From Candidatus Sulfotelmatobacter sp. (GTDB lineage Bacteria > Acidobacteriota > Terriglobia > Terriglobales > Acidobacteriaceae), in the NCBI GenBank assembly GCA_030045935.1, contig JASIEN010000497.1:1-5180 (forward strand): a stretch of DNA of 5,180 nt, in the 5' to 3' direction. This document shows, piece by piece, positions 4,659 through 5,180 of the stretch. A program made the translations under genes and the position numbers. How positions within the stretch are numbered: the first letter of the stretch is position 1; each line of letters opens with the position of its first letter. The notes beneath the pieces were generated by a model. The model ran no database searches and was not told the origin of the DNA. It saw nothing but the letters and a program-made list of their open reading frames with translations.

Positions 4659-4679
4659 TTGTGCACGCCACCTGCACAA
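4659..4679 (+). promoter_or_regulatory. Dyad between the pyrG promoter region and start codon
   Basis: TTGTGCA and TGCACAA are perfect 7-base inverted arms around CGCCACC. The dyad overlaps the predicted pyrG start of transcription and ends 31 bases before the ATG. It could be an operator or, if transcription starts upstream, a leader hairpin; AATTTTCC follows, too poor in T for a strong terminator. Confidence 0.45.
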
Positions 4680-4710
4680 ATTTTCCAACACAATTTAAAG
4701 CGAGGAAGAG

Positions 4711-5180
4711 ATGCCAGCGAAGTACATCTTTGTGACGGGCGGAGTTGTGTCTTCACTCGGCAAGGGATTGGCCGCGGCTTCGATCGGCTGTCTGCTGGAG
4801 AGTCGCGGGCTGAAAGTCAATCTTATGAAGTTCGATCCGTATCTCAACGTCGATCCGGGAACGATGTCGCCCTTTCAGCACGGCGAAGTTTTTGTGACCG
4901 ACGACGGCGCGGAGACTGATCTCGACCTCGGCCACTACGAACGCTTCACCCATGCCAAGCTTTCTCGCGACAACAATTGGACGACGGGCCGGATTTACGA
5001 ACAGATCATCGCCAAAGAGCGGCGCGGAGATTATTTGGGCAAGACCGTACAGGTAATTCCACACGTCACTAATGAAATCAAAGCGGCTATGAAAAAAGTC
5101 GCGCAAGATGTGGATGTGGCGATAGTGGAAATTGGCGGCACGGTCGGTGATATTGAATCATTGCCTTTTATGGAGGCAAT
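4711..5180 (+). CDS. pyrG: CTP synthase (glutamine-hydrolysing), N-terminal part; 3' end outside window
   Basis: This enzyme converts UTP, ATP and glutamine to CTP, the last step of de novo pyrimidine nucleotide synthesis, in the cytosol. The visible 156 residues are the start of the amidoligase (synthetase) domain. They include GGVVSSLGKG at 10-19 with Lys18, Lys40 in the KFDPYLNVDPG motif, SPFQHGEVFVTDDGAETDLDLGHYERF at about 53-79 with the magnesium ligand Asp72, and VEIGGTVGDIESLPF from 139 with the second ligand Glu140. These positions match the E. coli enzyme numbering. The C-terminal glutaminase domain lies past the window end. ATG at 4711 follows GAGGAAGAG closely and gives the canonical MPAKYIFVTGG start. 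Divergent from tRNA-Ala; the dyad at 4659-4679 may control it. Confidence 0.97.
   Translation, partial: MPAKYIFVTGGVVSSLGKGLAAASIGCLLESRGLKVNLMKFDPYLNVDPGTMSPFQHGEVFVTDDGAETDLDLGHYERFTHAKLSRDNNWTTGRIYEQIIAKERRGDYLGKTVQVIPHVTNEIKAAMKKVAQDVDVAIVEIGGTVGDIESLPFMEA

Overview
The window looks like chromosomal DNA of an Acidobacteriota (Terriglobia-like) bacterium. The inference rests on moderately high GC, an ECF sigma/zinc-finger anti-sigma pair, and three small secreted paralogs carrying the '[IV]PF[DE]F ... LPAGxY' signature that is expanded in that phylum. No phage, transposase or CRISPR signal is visible.

Layout. (1) 1-932, plus strand: the 3' end of an ECF sigma factor gene overlaps a TTG-started gene for a membrane anti-sigma factor with a zinc-finger-type N-terminus. 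(2) 981-2843, minus strand: three small secreted-protein genes of one family. Reading in the direction of transcription, the order is gene at 2719-2315, terminator, remnant of a fourth gene (2215-2136), gene at 1899-1498, terminator, gene at 1397-981. The order, the terminators and the upstream regions match in pairs. This points to an old tandem duplication of a two-gene unit, with one downstream copy now decayed. Both intact unit heads carry the same ECF-like promoter (GGGAA-N16-CGTAATC), the same hairpin over the -35 region and the same type of leader. (3) 2844-3139: intergenic DNA with a perfect 17-bp palindrome. (4) 3140-4412, plus strand: a XapX/DUF1427 small membrane protein, then a zinc-independent quinone-oxidoreductase-like MDR enzyme. 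(5) 4463-4538, minus strand: tRNA-Ala(GGC) with encoded CCA and the G3:U70 identity pair, preceded by a possible promoter and a leader hairpin. (6) 4711-end, plus strand: the 5' part of pyrG (CTP synthase), with a dyad and a possible extended -10 promoter upstream.

Working together. The most testable idea is that the sigma/anti-sigma pair is an envelope-stress switch and that the adjacent secreted proteins are in its regulon, because the duplicated promoters look ECF-type. This is inference. No new enzyme system is evident; the interest lies in the duplicated secreted-protein cassette and its conserved regulatory leader.
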